From NCBI RefSeq assembly GCF_000002235.5, contig NW_022145597.1:413501-477500 (forward strand): 64,000 bases of DNA, given 5' to 3'. Origin of the DNA: Strongylocentrotus purpuratus (lineage: Eukaryota; Echinodermata; Echinoidea; Camarodonta; Strongylocentrotidae). The position numbers and the translations under genes are program-made. Positions 1 to 12,576 of this stretch are shown here, one piece after another. Position 1 is the first letter of the stretch, and each line of letters begins with the position of its first letter. The notes under the pieces are model-generated. The model searched no databases, was not told the origin of the DNA, and saw only the letters and a list, made by a program, of their open reading frames with translations.

Positions 1-2249
1 GTCCAGGATGCTTTTGCAATATGCTATGCCCTCTTCCGGCTGTTAATGAAAGTGAAATATTCACCAAAAAGCTTCTGTAATTAGAGAATTAGTTTCTAAT
101 TGCAATAACCATTTCCAATCCTTATTTCCGCTAGGCCTGCGATTACTTTACTATTCTATTGTTACGATGGGCGTGCTCAGTTCATTTCCGATTCGTCTTT
201 ATAAAGTTAAGTTAGGCCAGACCTTCATTTTTTGGGTCAAATGTATTTTATGATGTCAATGACATGGCGGACATTTTTTATATTAATTATTTCCACAGGT
301 ACACATATCAGAACAGCATCCGATTGAAACACATGTTCATGACATACACGTGTGGGAATGGGATTTCGATGAACTTGCACTTATAACGGTTATGTGAAAA
401 GCTGTCCTAAAGTTTATGTGGGAAAGGTTTTAGATATATTTTACGATTCGGTATACAGTGTTACAACATTTAAAACAAATTATCCATTCATCGTGTTTAT
501 TTCTAACTATATCTCCTGTTATGGCCATTGACTAATGGTATTGATACAAGAAAGAAACTGGCCATATGAGGATTTAGGTTTTGTAATTGTTCCAAACATA
601 TTAGTGTGTTTGTTGTATCGTAGCTCTGATCAGTATTTTGTAAAAGCGCTTAATAAGAATCAATTATTACCATAGGCGTCGGAAGTGAGGGGGTGCAGGG
701 GCGGCGCTCGTGGAGTTTGTGTGACTGCTAAAGCATGTGTGTGCCACTATGCCAATCAACTAGGGTACCTACGTCCTTAAGTTATACATGACAGTAATGA
801 GGATTAATGCCTCACAAAAGGGCACTATTATACAGCTAATCGACACGGTTTTTGTTCTGGAGCCTCACAGTAACGAGGCCATTGCTTAGCCACTGAATCA
901 TGACTGTACGCAGCGGGGGCTAGGGTACGGGGCCGCCCCGATAAATAAAAAACCAGAAACAAAGAAATGCAATAAATTATCAATAATTCATTGAATTTTG
1001 CCCCGATCTCCAACATAAAAGATTCTCTGCGTGGCCATGCCCTGAACCATAATGCAAGGCAATATGTCTGTTTGAATACCTGGCTGTTGAGGAAGTATAA
1101 ACGACCTTGTTCAAACATTTCTTATAAAGCTGATAAAAACAATTCTCTGAACTGCTGATTTTGATTTCCGTTTCCTGTGTTACTCCTCCTTCTTTTCTGA
1201 AAATGATGTGGTACTGTCTTGTTCTGTGTAGTTGATTGATTAATATTTTTGATTTTGTCGGTGTGTTGGTTTTTGTGTTTTTTTAATTCTGAGAATGATC
1301 GGGTATGGACTTTTCAGGAAATTCTTCTGAGCTTAATACAACGGAAGTTGAGATAATATTTCATTTCATACTTTATGCCTAATTTCATTTTTTGTTCTAT
1401 TCATTTGAAATGTGGCTGGATCCATTCACGGAGACAAGGCTTTAGAGAGAAATCTTCCGTGTTTGTGTTGCACGCATTTCTCATCCTGATCTAGTTCAGT
1501 CAGTCATGAAATGTGAGAATTGAAATGTTCTCATTTTCTGCTGTATGTATATTCCTAAATTTTATTAGGTTCAATTGTGCTTCTTGTTTATAATTTCGAT
1601 GAGAAACAATATAAATTCTGTATGCATATATCATCTTCTTATTATTTACTCACGTCTATAATTATATTCAATTGACATTTACAATTTACAGTTATGTTCA
1701 TAAACGAAGAAAATATTGCACAATTTTAACTAACCTGTTTATAAATCAACTTGCTTGCTAATTATTACGGTGATTTTTTTTTTTTTTTTCCTCAGAAAAA
1801 TCTACAAAATTTAGTAGTATTGACTTTGTGAGACTGGCGTACGTGTGACGTCATTGACGAGAGCCCAAAACGAAGAAGAAGGTTACAAAAACCTGGTAAT
1901 ATCGCAATAATCTCAATAAGGGGGGGGGGCCATAGCCCCTCAATTCATAACTTTATAGTAATGTATATACGATTTCTTTCTCTTTTCGTTCATTACTTCC
2001 TGTGAGTTGTAAGGGTCGAATTATTGTCAATTGATCAGGGTTTCATTTCGCCAAGTTACATTTCTTCGATACTAAGTTCGTTTAGGCCTACATGATCATT
2101 TACACCCATTTCATATGTTATCTAAATCTGTTATCCTAATTGACACAATTAGTCAAATTCTAACATAGTATAGTTAACACTTGGTCTTATACTAGCAGTT
2201 GGAAAATTATATTGATATAATAATGATATATCTTGTTAATAATGTTCTC
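1..2249. other. No gene recognised; AT-rich intergenic DNA
   Basis: Mostly AT-rich DNA without a coding signature; the few open frames are short and show no recognisable domain. Around 673-720 there is a G-rich stretch beginning CATAGGCGTCGG that resembles one end of the hAT-type elements found elsewhere in the window, but no second end or target duplication was found. A G9-10 tract lies near 1921. Confidence 0.5.
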
Positions 2250-2510
2250 TCGGAGGGCCTTGCAAATATATTATTACCCCAGATTTTAATAGCAGAGCTA
2301 CCGTGGTGCACCGCTCGAGCATCAAGGAATTTCTTCCTGCCGGTCAGGTATATTACGGGTACCCATTTACTACACCTGGATAGAGAGTAGCAAATGCAGA
2401 TTAATAGCTTGCCAATGGACATAAATGCCGTAGGGGGACTCGCATCTTGAACCATGTGTTTGACAGTCAAGAGGCAGTCCAGCACTAGACCACGACACCT
2501 CCACCGTGCT
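2250..2510 (-). repeat. tRNA-derived SINE copy (family A)
   Basis: Read on the minus strand it opens with a tRNA-like head (GTGGTCTAGTGCTGGA resembles an A box; ATGGTTCAAG and GCGAGTCC resemble a split B box). A body follows containing TTTGCTACTCTC, CCAGGTGTAGTAAATGGGT and GGGGTAATAATATAT. The same body blocks occur at 24522-24770 and 59185-59470, which makes this a dispersed family. The 3' end is approximate. Confidence 0.65.
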
Positions 2511-2579
2511 TGGGAAGTAGATGGGGGGGGGGGGCTGCATTGGTATTGGACCAAATTGCAATATTTTTTATATTTTGTT

Positions 2580-2926
2580 AATTTTGTAAAAGCGAACTGA
2601 ATCACTGTCCTCGGGTCTCTCTTTCCGGTATAACTGATTGGGGTGTGTAGGTGGACAACTACACTGGGGTTTCCCACAACTCCTGTAAGAATAGTGCTGT
2701 TGGTTCTTAACGTGCGAAGGTGGTGACTCTACTCTAGACGGGATCTCCAATTACCGTCCTATCCAAGGGACTGTGTGTTTCCACTTAACATAGCCTGCGT
2801 CTATGGAACAAGGGGAGTGGTACCACACAACACAGTCTTCAGTCGTCCGCCTGGGTTGGAGCCGAACCCACGATCTGTGGTTTGACAGGCAGACGCCTTT
2901 ACCGACTGAGCCAACTCGCCTCTCCA
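2580..2926 (-). repeat. tRNA-derived SINE copy (family B)
   Basis: On the minus strand the head carries a clear pol III A box (TGGCTCAGTCGG, complement of 2902-2913) and B box (GGTTCGGCTCC, complement of 2859-2869) at tRNA-like spacing. The body continues with GGACGGTAATTGGAGATCCC and GCACGTTAAGAACC, blocks common in marine invertebrate SINEs (recalled, not searched). It is not a functional tRNA gene because the 3' acceptor half cannot be folded. Its tail runs toward the family A copy. Confidence 0.7.
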
Positions 2927-3052
2927 TTTACAGGTGGTATTAATGGAGGAGGCAGCGAATGTGAAATTATTCTCCTTCTCCTCCTCCTCCTCCTTATTCT
3001 TCTTTTTCTTTAATTCCCCTAATCAGTTGATAACTTCAACTTTGTGTTTCAA

Positions 3053-3637
3053 GTTGTATACGCCTCCATCCCACACCCCTCAACTTGTTCCCAGTTTATA
3101 CGCCCCCATCCAACATCCCTCAACATGTTACCAGATGTATACGCCCCTTTCCCTCACCCCTCAATATGTTCCCGGTTGTAAACGCCCTTACACCCTTCAA
3201 CATTTTCCCGGTTGTATACGCCCCTACACCCCTCAACATGTTTCCGATTGTATATGCCCTCATCTCACACCACTCAACATATTCTCGGTTGTGTACGCCC
3301 CCATCTCACACCCCTCAACATGTTCAGGTATTTTACGCTCCTATCCTACACCTCTCAACATGTTCTCGGTTGTATACGCCTCCATTCCACACCCCTCTAC
3401 ATTTTCAAGTTGTATACGCCCCAATCCCTCACCCCTCAATATGTTCCCGGTTGTATACGCCGGCCATCCCACATCCCTCAACAAGTTACAGGTTGTATAC
3501 GCCCCCATCTCACACCCCCCCCCCCCCCCCCCCCAAACAAGTTCAGTTGGTATACGCCTCCATCTCACACCCCTCAACAAGTTCAGGTTGTATACGCCTC
3601 CATCCCACACTATTCAAGATGTTCCCAGTTGTATTAT
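3053..3637. repeat. Minisatellite, about 41-bp unit, about 14 copies
   Basis: Tandem degenerate units built around GTTGTATACGCC, a variable CCATCYCACACCCCTCAAC block and ATGTTCCCG. Unit length varies from about 36 to 41 bp, and one unit near 3516-3534 has expanded into a poly-C tract. Low stop content makes all frames look open; the long frames here are products of the repeat, not genes. Confidence 0.9.
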
Positions 3638-4059
3638 AACTTTGGCACTTTTTTAAACCGAAAATGTTAATTTTTAAACCTAATTGGGCAATATATCACT
3701 CAAGTGTGCTAAGGAAAATGCTTATATTTGGTTGGATACATAATGACCATGGTGCTGGGCAAAATTCACCCAATATTATTTTTAATCGCACATTTACTTT
3801 TGGTATTTCTTTGCCTCAGAGTGGGAAATGTTTGAGTAATATCCATGATTTCCCCGCCTTTCTATGATGTATTTTCTATAAAACCCACTTTCGTATTTCA
3901 GCTGATGCTCGCATGTTGACCACTTTCTTTATGTCATATCCGTAAGTGACATTGTTCAATTGCTTTTACCAACCTGTTTCGATGCAAAACAAGACGGGAC
4001 ATAATGAGTTTGAATAAGTATTAATAACTTTCAATGGTCTCCATACGTGTATAATTACG
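3638..4059. other. No gene recognised
   Basis: Unique-looking AT-rich sequence between the minisatellite and the next foldback element. One short open frame (3664-3867) has no recognisable domain. Confidence 0.4.
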
Positions 4060-4342
4060 CTTCCTTGTCTTAATCACCGCAATTAAAATTAATTAAATAA
4101 ATATGATTGACCATTTAGGCGTCACCTAAGTTTTTATTACGTCTTAAAAAATGACAATTCGTAGAATTATTTTAAATCGTTTGATTTAAAGAACCAATGT
4201 TATGATTGGCGGAGGAAAGTAAATTAGTCCTGTTCCGGTTGCATATCATTTGTTTCTAAACGGGGAAGAAAATAAAGGTGACGCCTAAATGATCAATTAT
4301 ATTTATTCAATTAATTTTAATCGCGGTGATTTCAGAAGGAAG
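4060..4342. mobile_element. Foldback MITE with about 68-bp terminal inverted repeats
   Basis: The left end CTTCCTTGTCTTAATCACCG and the reverse complement of the right end CTTCCTTCTGAAATCACCG align over about 68 bp. Both arms include ATTAAAATTAATT and CATTTAGGCGTCACCT. The interior of about 145 bp is noncoding, so the element is nonautonomous. I could not define a target-site duplication, so the superfamily is open. Confidence 0.8.
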
Positions 4343-5973
4343 AATAGTTGAGGCATCCATTTTCTTGGTCTGTAGTAAACAAATGTTTCAGGACAAAGAT
4401 ATTTTCCCCATTTTACATTATTGTGTTTGAATATCAGAAGGTAGTCAGTAGTTGTTATGGTTAATTCTCTATTTGTTTGCACAAAATAGATGGATCAAGT
4501 AAGTGACTTTTAAATTAATATAAATTTAAGACAGGAATTCATTAGTTGACATCATCACATCTTCATAAAGTTCTGTAAGGCTGGGAGACTCCTTTCTGTT
4601 GTTTAATTTGTAGTACTAAATACATGCCGAAATCATTTTAAAATAAACAATTATCTATTCATTTTTTTGAGAAGAATTATTGTTCTTATTATGTCACAAT
4701 GAAAAGAAAGCTCAACTTTGTAGTGAAAATGATAGTGGTAGTGGTAGTGGTAGTGACAACAATTATTCAAACATCAAATTAATTAATTATTGTTAAAACA
4801 TTCGCAATCATTATGATTTATTAGTCAGTCATCTTCAACAATGGTCTTTCCGAATACAGGTTTAGTTTTAATTCAATTCAGTGTAATTTTCCACAAAATT
4901 TAAACTAATCACAAACAATGGAAACTAGGAAAAGGGGGAGAAAATAACATATCAAGTCTATCTCAAAAAATCATTGAATTCAAGGTGAAAACTGCAACAT
5001 GCAAGCAACATCTGTTCAACACTACCAGATGTATTGTGAAATGCTTGCAAGAAAAAGAATGGTACTTTCCTCGGTATTGGCCATACAAAGGTTTGACAGT
5101 GCAATGGATAAAGGAGTTTTTTTAAGTTGAAAGTAGTTTGTCTTTAATTGTTTCAAAATGAAAGCTTGGAGGGTTATTACTTTCAAAACGCAGACAGGTA
5201 CTCATTTACGTGTAGATTTAGCTTTCCATGTTACTTCAATATCAAAGGTGATTTTTTTTTTTAACATTCTTTTCTTATCTTCTCATCTTGTCATCTTCTT
5301 TATCCTCATTTGTTTCAACGTATATGCCAATGTATGGAATATTCATGTGTCGTATTTTTTGTAATGATTGCAGCCATGTATAGACCATAAGGTATTGTGG
5401 ACTAATAGGAACGGCGGAACGTAGACTTGTATCGTCTCTATAACAAAAAAAGTGAATGAAAACACGATAAATCTTTACAAAGTGAGGAGGTAGGCCTACG
5501 GTTCTTTTTAAGAAAGACCCCCATCATACTTGTTTATTTCTTTCACAAATTTGATAGGTTTTGATGAATATATAAATAGACTTATATACTTAGTCGTATT
5601 CAAGTGTGGTAGAGTATTGTTACGAAGAGGGATTGAACAATTTGCTATCCAGTTCTCATATTTTCTCTGAAACATGTTTGTCCTTATTACATTCAAATAT
5701 AACCACATTCCTCTTTCCTACAATTTTGTGCGACATTTTGTTGTATATGACTTTTAGCAGCTAAGAAACGAGGACATGGCTACCATACATTTGCATATGA
5801 TAAGAACATCATTAATGATCATGATGATATGTAAGCGTTTTTCTATCGCATAGTACAGAACACTGACTAAGGTGTTTCATCCTTTGCAAAACGACATCAA
5901 ACGATTTCAAAAGGAGTAACGTATCGCAAAACTGTAAAAGCAAAAAACAAAACAAAACAAATATCAAACATGG
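4343..5973. other. No gene recognised
   Basis: AT-rich sequence with simple-repeat patches such as GTAGTGGTAGTGG near 4735-4755. The short open frames at 5158-5364 and 5508-5708 (minus) show no domain, and no splice-site-bounded coding block was seen. Confidence 0.4.
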
Positions 5974-6915
5974 ATCGTACTGTAACACGCAGAAACTGGT
6001 AGAAATGACACGTCACCATTCTTCATGTTGCGGTTCGTTTTATTTCATGTTACAAGGCAATTTAAACCTAAAACGAACCACATCATCACAAAAAATGGTG
6101 ACGTGTCATTTCTACCAGTTTCTGCGTGTTAAAACAGGGAGTAATCGGCAGGATTTCATCACTGCAAGTGCAAGCCCTGGCTTTCTGAGCATCTTTAATT
6201 CTACATCTGTTTGGGACAGCTCGATCGGACACAGACGTCTAGAAACGTGTAAATATGGACGTAGAGTTAAGATACGAGTGTGTGTATTGTATGAGTGTAA
6301 TTGTAGCTAATTAGTCAGTGTGATGATTTATTAAGGAGCTACATTGTGTTTGTTTAGAATAATTTTCTTGAAATTATCTTTTAATGGAATACTTTTAATG
6401 TATTAAGGTTGAATTGTTTTGGGGAAAGGAATTCTTTAATTCATAGATTATTTAGGGTGTCGTGGTAATCCTGTGTTTGAAACAATCCATACCCCCTTTC
6501 ATATTTAATATTGGCTGGTTAGATGGAGCCTCAGAGTGATGGCATACAAAGACACCGGTATTTTATAATATTGATAGGAGGGATAACAGTACATGTAGGT
6601 GTAGAGCAGGTATGAAGCTCTAGCTTTGTCACTTATGAATAGTTGGAATATTCCTTCATTTGAACTTGTAAATTGTTGAGATTTAAAGTTGGGCATGGGA
6701 TTTGTTAAAGTTAAGGCATGGGGCAGGCAGGGAGGTCGTCGCTCAAGCTTTGGGGTTACATTAGGTGTTGACAAATGACATCAACATGTAAAGAAGTGGA
6801 AACAGAGGAAACATTGCCAGGGTTTAAATTGCCTTGTAACATGAAATAAAACGAACCGCAACACAAAGAATGGTGATGTGTCATTTCTACCATTTTCTGC
6901 GTGTTACAGTACGAT
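5974..6915. mobile_element. Large inverted-repeat element with a nested third arm
   Basis: The left arm (about 5974-6069, starting ATCGTACTGTAACACGCAG) and the right arm (about 6820-6915, ending CTGCGTGTTACAGTACGAT) are reverse complements over about 95 bp with few mismatches. A third arm at about 6071-6131 is an inverted copy of the outer 60 bp of the left arm, so 5983-6131 forms a compact palindrome by itself. The interior of about 690 bp has no recognisable transposase. Either one nonautonomous element with a rearranged left end, or a short MITE copy nested beside a longer relative. Confidence 0.75.
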
Positions 6916-6964
6916 AAATGCAAAGTTATATCCTATCGAATCTGAACACAAAGCGTGTGCCGCC

Positions 6965-7095
6965 TGGAGCGTTCGCCTACGCAAGCTATACAGACGATAC
7001 ATGTGCCGTCTGGTGTGTGTAGACTACGCAAGCTATACAGATGATACATGTGCGTCTGGAGTGTGTAGACTAGGCAAGCTATAAAGACGATACGT
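6965..7095. repeat. Tandem repeat, 46-47 bp, three copies
   Basis: GCAAGCTATA recurs at 6981, 7028 and 7074, giving periods of 47 and 46 bp. Each copy continues with AGAYGATACATGTGC and a GTCTGG block, with some decay in the last copy. Confidence 0.85.
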
Positions 7096-7571
7096 AGAGT
7101 GGCGGTGAGCGGGGATTCCCCAAGTGATTCATACCTCGTGTACGTCAAGACTCGATACCAGCACGGAGATAACCGTCGATGTATGTGATAAGTCTATTCT
7201 CTAAACGGGCGAGTGGGATATGGTGTTGCGCAATGTATCCATGGTAGGCAAACCCTGGGAGCAGTCCTGCCTCGTTGTCTTGAAGATACTCCCCCAACAT
7301 CGCACAAATCATTTCCGATGGAGAAACCCCCTCTCTGTCTATCGAATCAAAATCGAAATTGCGCAGACAGAGGAATTCCCAAGCAGGAGATGGAAATACT
7401 TTCCAATCTATATTTAGATCATCGATCAGAAAATGCTATATTACACGGCTGTGAGTGTAAGCTCGGCTGTGTATAACCTCTTCAGTAATGCAAATGCCGC
7501 AATATCCATCACGATCAGAAAGTTTATTTTGAACATCGGGTTTTTCTTCTCTGTTTTTACCCTCGGTAAGG

Positions 7572-7719
7572 TATAAATACATGGTATTCAGAAGAAAGCC
7601 ATTCAATTTTTGTGAGGTACTCGACTTGAAAACATCAAAGATTGGAACCTAGTTACTAGCTCACTTTGCTCAGAATAACACTGAAGACAATTTATTTGAA
7701 GGAAATTTACCCATATATG
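7572..7719 (+). promoter_or_regulatory. Candidate TATA promoter and noncoding first exon
   Basis: TATAAATA lies at 7572-7579. An initiator-like CCATTCA is about 36 bp downstream, and a strong splice donor (ATATATG then GTGAGT) follows at 7719/7720. The next coding exon on this strand, 16757, starts behind a splice acceptor and therefore needs an upstream noncoding exon. Linking the two is inference only; a second good donor (ACAAG then GTAAGT) lies at 8811/8812. Confidence 0.2.
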
Positions 7720-10620
7720 GTGAGTCCTATTTGATTTAGTATTATTGCATTGATGTTCGTATTAAAGTAATTTTTTTTTTAATGAGATCATATTAGTTTG
7801 TGCATATTATAGCGTTAACTTCCGTCGCTTGTATTACTTGTCTTCTAGAAGAAAGATTAATAATCCTCTTATCATTGGAAATAAGGAGCTGGTGTTTAAT
7901 TATGAAAATTCACACAAAACAGTTAATATGCCTTCATTTTGACTTGTGACTTCTTTTTTTCCACTATTGTCACGAAAACGCTAATTCTTATATCATGTCT
8001 ATTCTTTTGAAGCACTGTAATTTGGCAAACCTTGACATATGCCTATTTCCTTTTTATCCTGTCGGGCTTCATAAACGACTACACGTGGATTTAATATCTT
8101 CCTCTGGGCATAATAAGTTTACGTTCGCCGACATCAGATTGAAATTAAGTGTTTTAATGAGGTGTCAGTGAACCGGTGCTTATGACGGTTTTGTAACCGA
8201 TGCTCAGGTGTTCATGTATAGCATAAAATGCTTTGTCATAAAATTACCCCCAGCTTTAGTCGTTCTTGATAGAAACAAAAAAAATACTTATTTAGCGATA
8301 GGGAAATGCCATGTCACGAATACATCATGATTCTGTAAAAAGCACTTTCTCGTTAACTGAACAGTTATTTAAAGCACTAGAGATATGAAAGTGTATAGGT
8401 GTAACCTGAGATATATATGATATATTATATACTATTTTTTGTTTCTATTCCTGTGTCGGTAATCTATTTATATGAAAACTCGCATGGTATTTCTGGTCAT
8501 TAATTGTAATGCGGTGTTCGAAGAACATCTCGTTTGGATCGAGAAAAACTTTTTACACTACACTTGTCTTGTATCATAATTATCATCAATCTGAAAATTG
8601 CTTCTTAAAGATTGTGTGGGGAAAATTTGCAATTAGAGTTTTATTTTACTTGTTTAGTGATTAATAACGACTTCACAAAGAACTCATCTGAATCAGAAAG
8701 TTTGAAATTCAAAAGATTGCTATACGAAAACTTTCACGGACGATAACTTGTTCAGCGTAAAAAGACATCGCTCGCGTGTGCAGCCTTTATCTGATTTTTC
8801 TTCTAGACAAGGTAAGTTTCTCTATCTCTCTCTATCTCTCAATTCTGAATCGTAGAGTATTTTTAGAGTATGTCTGTAATAGTTAGAGTAACCTCTTCTA
8901 AATAGTTGTTGATGTTGTCGTTTCATCTCCGTTCGCCCAAACTACAATGTGTTAGTGTTTAATTTAATCAACAATGTTTCAATCATACATCATATTATTA
9001 ACAAAATACTTAAAATGTAATAAGTGGTTTTACTGAATTCAATTAGCATCTCCATGACTCTGGTCCCCTGTCACAAGCTACACTTTACTAAAATCGCTTC
9101 ATCTGATTGGCCGTGAGCATATTGTAGCAGTTGATACTTGCAGTCTTCTTCTTCTTCTTCTCTTCTTCTTCTCTCCTCCTCTTCTAATTCATTTTCTTCT
9201 TCTTCTTCTTCTCCTTCTCCTTCTCCTTCTCCTCCTTTTTCTCTTAGTAGTTGTTCTTCTCCTTCTCACCGGGTCAACATGAGTCTTGCAAATCAATATT
9301 TATTTCCTGTCATGCTCCATTTATTATTCATTATCATTTTAGAGAGGTATATCAAGAGTAAACCAATAAACCAAACTGTTTCGAACAATATTCTGCTCAT
9401 GTGCAACCAAGTAAACTTTGACCTTGATTCGTTATCTTTACTTTTTCCGAAAAACAAATAAGGTCATTTCCGCTGATAACTCAATGAAACTGTGTATCAT
9501 ACCAATCAAACTCTTTATTTCTCTACTTGTTAAACAATTTCACAGTTAAAGGCATCGTTTAACAATGTTAAAACTGAGATGCGTGGCCATACGTGTTATC
9601 AGTGTCTTTGATTGTGTAATATTGAAGCCCTAAACAAATTGCGCTTCAAAATAATCATGAAATGCCTCAAAAAAGTAAACAAATCTTTGAGTGACCGGTT
9701 TTCCCATTCTCATTTTCCCCAGTAGGCTGTAGTGCTTAAATCGAATTCTAATCATAAATATCTAAATGAGCAGACAGTCGATCGGCTTGTAAAGGTCATG
9801 GAATTCCTGACTGACCTAAAGTTTTATGATTATGATTGCAGCATGAGCTAAATTCAGAATTTTATTTAGAGAAATTGTCATAATACATTTATATTGTACT
9901 GATATTGATTGATAGTATATTACACCATGATCTTAAAGGTAATACTAAGTTTTGGGAAATTTTGAACATTAGGTGGAAAGTGATTCTTTACAATTTTGAT
10001 ATATTTGGATGCCCCTGTGCATATATTATAAGCACTAGAAAATTTAGCCCCTAACACACTTCTGCTTTCGAGAAAAATTTAATATAAAAATTTACCGATG
10101 CTCCCGGTAAATTTTGATAAATTTCAAACAGCGCCTACGGCCGTACAATGATAGCTGCGACCATAAAAATCTTAGAATATATAGTCGTGATATATAATTT
10201 CCAAACGGGAATAGCTAATCGGTCGATTTTAGTCAAGAAGCATTGTTTTATAGGTTAATTAAAATCTTGACCTTGAGAGGGAGCTATACAACATAAATGG
10301 TTTATTATTAACAATTTCATAACTTTAGACTCGATTTCAACCAACACAACGATCCCTGAATATTGTAGGATCGCATATGCTTCCAATATGTTCATTTGAA
10401 CCAAATTCATGACCCCATACCAAAACTTGGTACATACCAAGTGACAATATTTTTTTTCCTACAATTTGGTAAATAAGAGAAATAATGGTTTATTGGTCTG
10501 TTTATTGGTTTAAATGACAAGTAAGCAGGGTTTTTTTATGTTATTTAATAATCTTAGCACTTAAAACAGAAATAAATTGGTATTTCTTTTGACCAATTCC
10601 CAGGCATTGATTGTTGTTTG
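7720..10620. other. No gene recognised
   Basis: Long AT-rich stretch. It holds a splice-donor-like site after 8811, a TTC-rich pyrimidine tract at 9139-9263 and otherwise unstructured sequence. Open frames are short and without recognisable domains. If the TNF-like gene starts upstream, this would be its first intron. Confidence 0.4.
9139..9263. repeat. Pyrimidine tract (TTC/TCC-rich)
   Basis: About 125 bases of nearly pure pyrimidine built from CTT and TCC triplets. The serine-rich open frame across it is an artefact of the triplet repeat. Confidence 0.85.
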
Positions 10621-10640
10621 ATTATTTATTATCATTATTA

Positions 10641-10728
<88 letters not shown>

Positions 10729-10757
10729 ATGTATTACTATTATTGTTATTATTATAT
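10621..10757. repeat. (ATT)n microsatellite
   Basis: About 137 bp of ATT triplets, interrupted near 10730 by ACATGTATTAC. The poly-Leu and poly-Tyr frames over it are not genes. Confidence 0.95.
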
Positions 10758-11129
10758 ACTATATACAAAAATGTACATCTGGAATTCAAGTGTAATTAAC
10801 CACCTTCGGCAACTGCAAGCAGTCCAAACACCTACGGCTTATAACGTCGGGTGTCGTACTGTGCACTGTATACCTTACTGACGCCTGCACTCATGTACAT
10901 GCACATAGTTCATACATGGTTTGACTTTGAAATCTTTGTCATGCTGTGCATACACAAATGACAAAGCTGTCTTTTTTTTTTTAATTCATGCCTCTGGGTC
11001 TGATGTTTACTACCCACAATGAAAAGGTTCAACATTCCTGTACAATGCCGTGATATCACTAACAAGGGAGCAGACATAATTCGAGTTTCCTTATTAATTA
11101 CCAAGGACATAAACTGTACATATACTACC

Positions 11130-11155
11130 ACTACAACTATCCCTCCTACTACTAT

Positions 11156-11200
<45 letters not shown>

Positions 11201-11202
11201 AA
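11130..11202. repeat. (ACT)n microsatellite
   Basis: Imperfect then perfect ACT triplets over about 70 bp, followed by an AATAAT-rich stretch to about 11235. Confidence 0.9.
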
Positions 11203-11259
11203 TAATAATTATAATGATAATAATAATTAAGATAATGTCATCATGAAGCGCCTTTTTAA

Positions 11260-11405
11260 TTAAAGCCCCACTGTACTACTTTTAGCTACTTGCTCCCTCT
11301 ATATACATGTAGAAGACAATGCCTTATCGGTGATAGCTGAATTGATGAGATAGCCACCCGTCAGTGACCACCCTGGGTGGTCTAATCCCCCTGGCCAAAC
11401 TAGTA
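11260..11405 (+). repeat. Dispersed repeat, inverted partner at 14804-14985
   Basis: Shared blocks include TTAAAGCCCCA, TACTTGCTCCCTCTATATA, TGAGATAGCCACC, GTCAGTGACC and GGTCTAATCCC, ending near CCAAACTAGT. The partner carries the same blocks in reverse complement. The two flank about 3.4 kb with no transposase seen. Confidence 0.75.
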
Positions 11406-12509
11406 CAGACGGCCTTTAAGTAACAGATCAAAACAATTTACAGTGTACTTTCACGATCACTAGATTCAGCTACAATTCTGCTCTCTAATGCACATTCACC
11501 ACTCCCTGGGGAGCATTCTAAACTGGTGGCCATTTTGACAAGCCACAGTGATATGCAATTCTATCCACGATGACATTCCATCATAACAGAGGAGCAATGG
11601 AGATAAAAGGGTGGTATATAATGAGGGAATCCACCTTATTGCTATGTCGGACAATTCTTGGACAAGCCTCAGTGCCGACGCGGAGATTTATGTTAAAGAG
11701 GTACATGCACGAACAGTATATACAAACAATTTCACGTCGTTAGTAATGCCAATACGTTTAATTCGAGTCATCAACTCGTCGCGTTACACAACCTTTCGTG
11801 AAACGAAAATGGAAGATAAATCGACCTTTCGTAGATTTGTCATATGGTTTTCACAAAGAGTCGGGTAATTCGGACCAGACTATAAGTAAATTATAGGTGT
11901 ATATTTTACAAACATTAACCCCTAGATTTCGTGAATAGAGAGTCACATTTTCACAAAAGGTCGGGTAACGCGACCACCCGACCCGACCAGACCCGAACCG
12001 ATCCAACGTGATGCCCGATGACTCGCAGTAAACCATTCAGTAGTATAGTACAAATATTTTTTGCTAATACCCAATGAACGGACTTTTACGATATAGAGGT
12101 CTAGGAAGGCCTATTCATTATGTATGCATATTTTTTGGAACACAACTAATATTGGACAATCTCTAAAGCATTTTTAGCCCAAAAGGAAACATTTTTCGAA
12201 CAGATAAAAGCTATTTATACCATACTTTATTTACACTATTGTGAAAGACTGAAGAAAAAAAATCAGTTCCAATGTAGTTTAAAATTGTCTATTTCGCGCG
12301 CAACCAAATAGGGGCGGTACATGCCTTCACTTAATCATGAATATTCAGTGCTCATGTTTAATGCATGAGTTCAGGAGTTGAGGGAAAGAAGTGGGGTTAT
12401 CCCTTTTTCTTATACCCTTTGTGTGTGAAGGTAAACAAACCACCAAGTGAATTTGTGTGGACCCTGTGCGGAGGTGTATATTATGTGCCTGGATTCAATC
12501 TCTCGCTCT
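11406..12509. other. No gene recognised
   Basis: Contains a small cluster of GTCGGGTAA / CCCGACC words near 11860-11995 arranged in both orientations. The 85-codon open frame at 11611-11868 has no recognisable domain, no homologous exon nearby and no flanking splice pattern. Confidence 0.35.
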
Positions 12510-12513
12510 GCTG

Positions 12514-12556
<43 letters not shown>

Positions 12557-12576
12557 GTAGAGAGAGAGAGAGACAA
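12510..12576. repeat. (CT)n followed by (GA)n, hairpin-forming microsatellite
   Basis: A run of about 20 CT units is separated by GGGTA from a GAGAGA run, so the two arms are self-complementary in part. Confidence 0.9.

Noticed and set aside
2859-2913. Functional tRNA gene
   Set aside because: A and B boxes are good but the acceptor stem does not close and a SINE body follows.
2934-3656. 240-codon Pro/Ser/Tyr-rich frame
   Set aside because: Lies over the 41-bp minisatellite; three overlapping frames are equally open.
11611-11868. 85-codon frame
   Set aside because: No recognisable domain, no flanking splice pattern and AT-rich composition like its surroundings.
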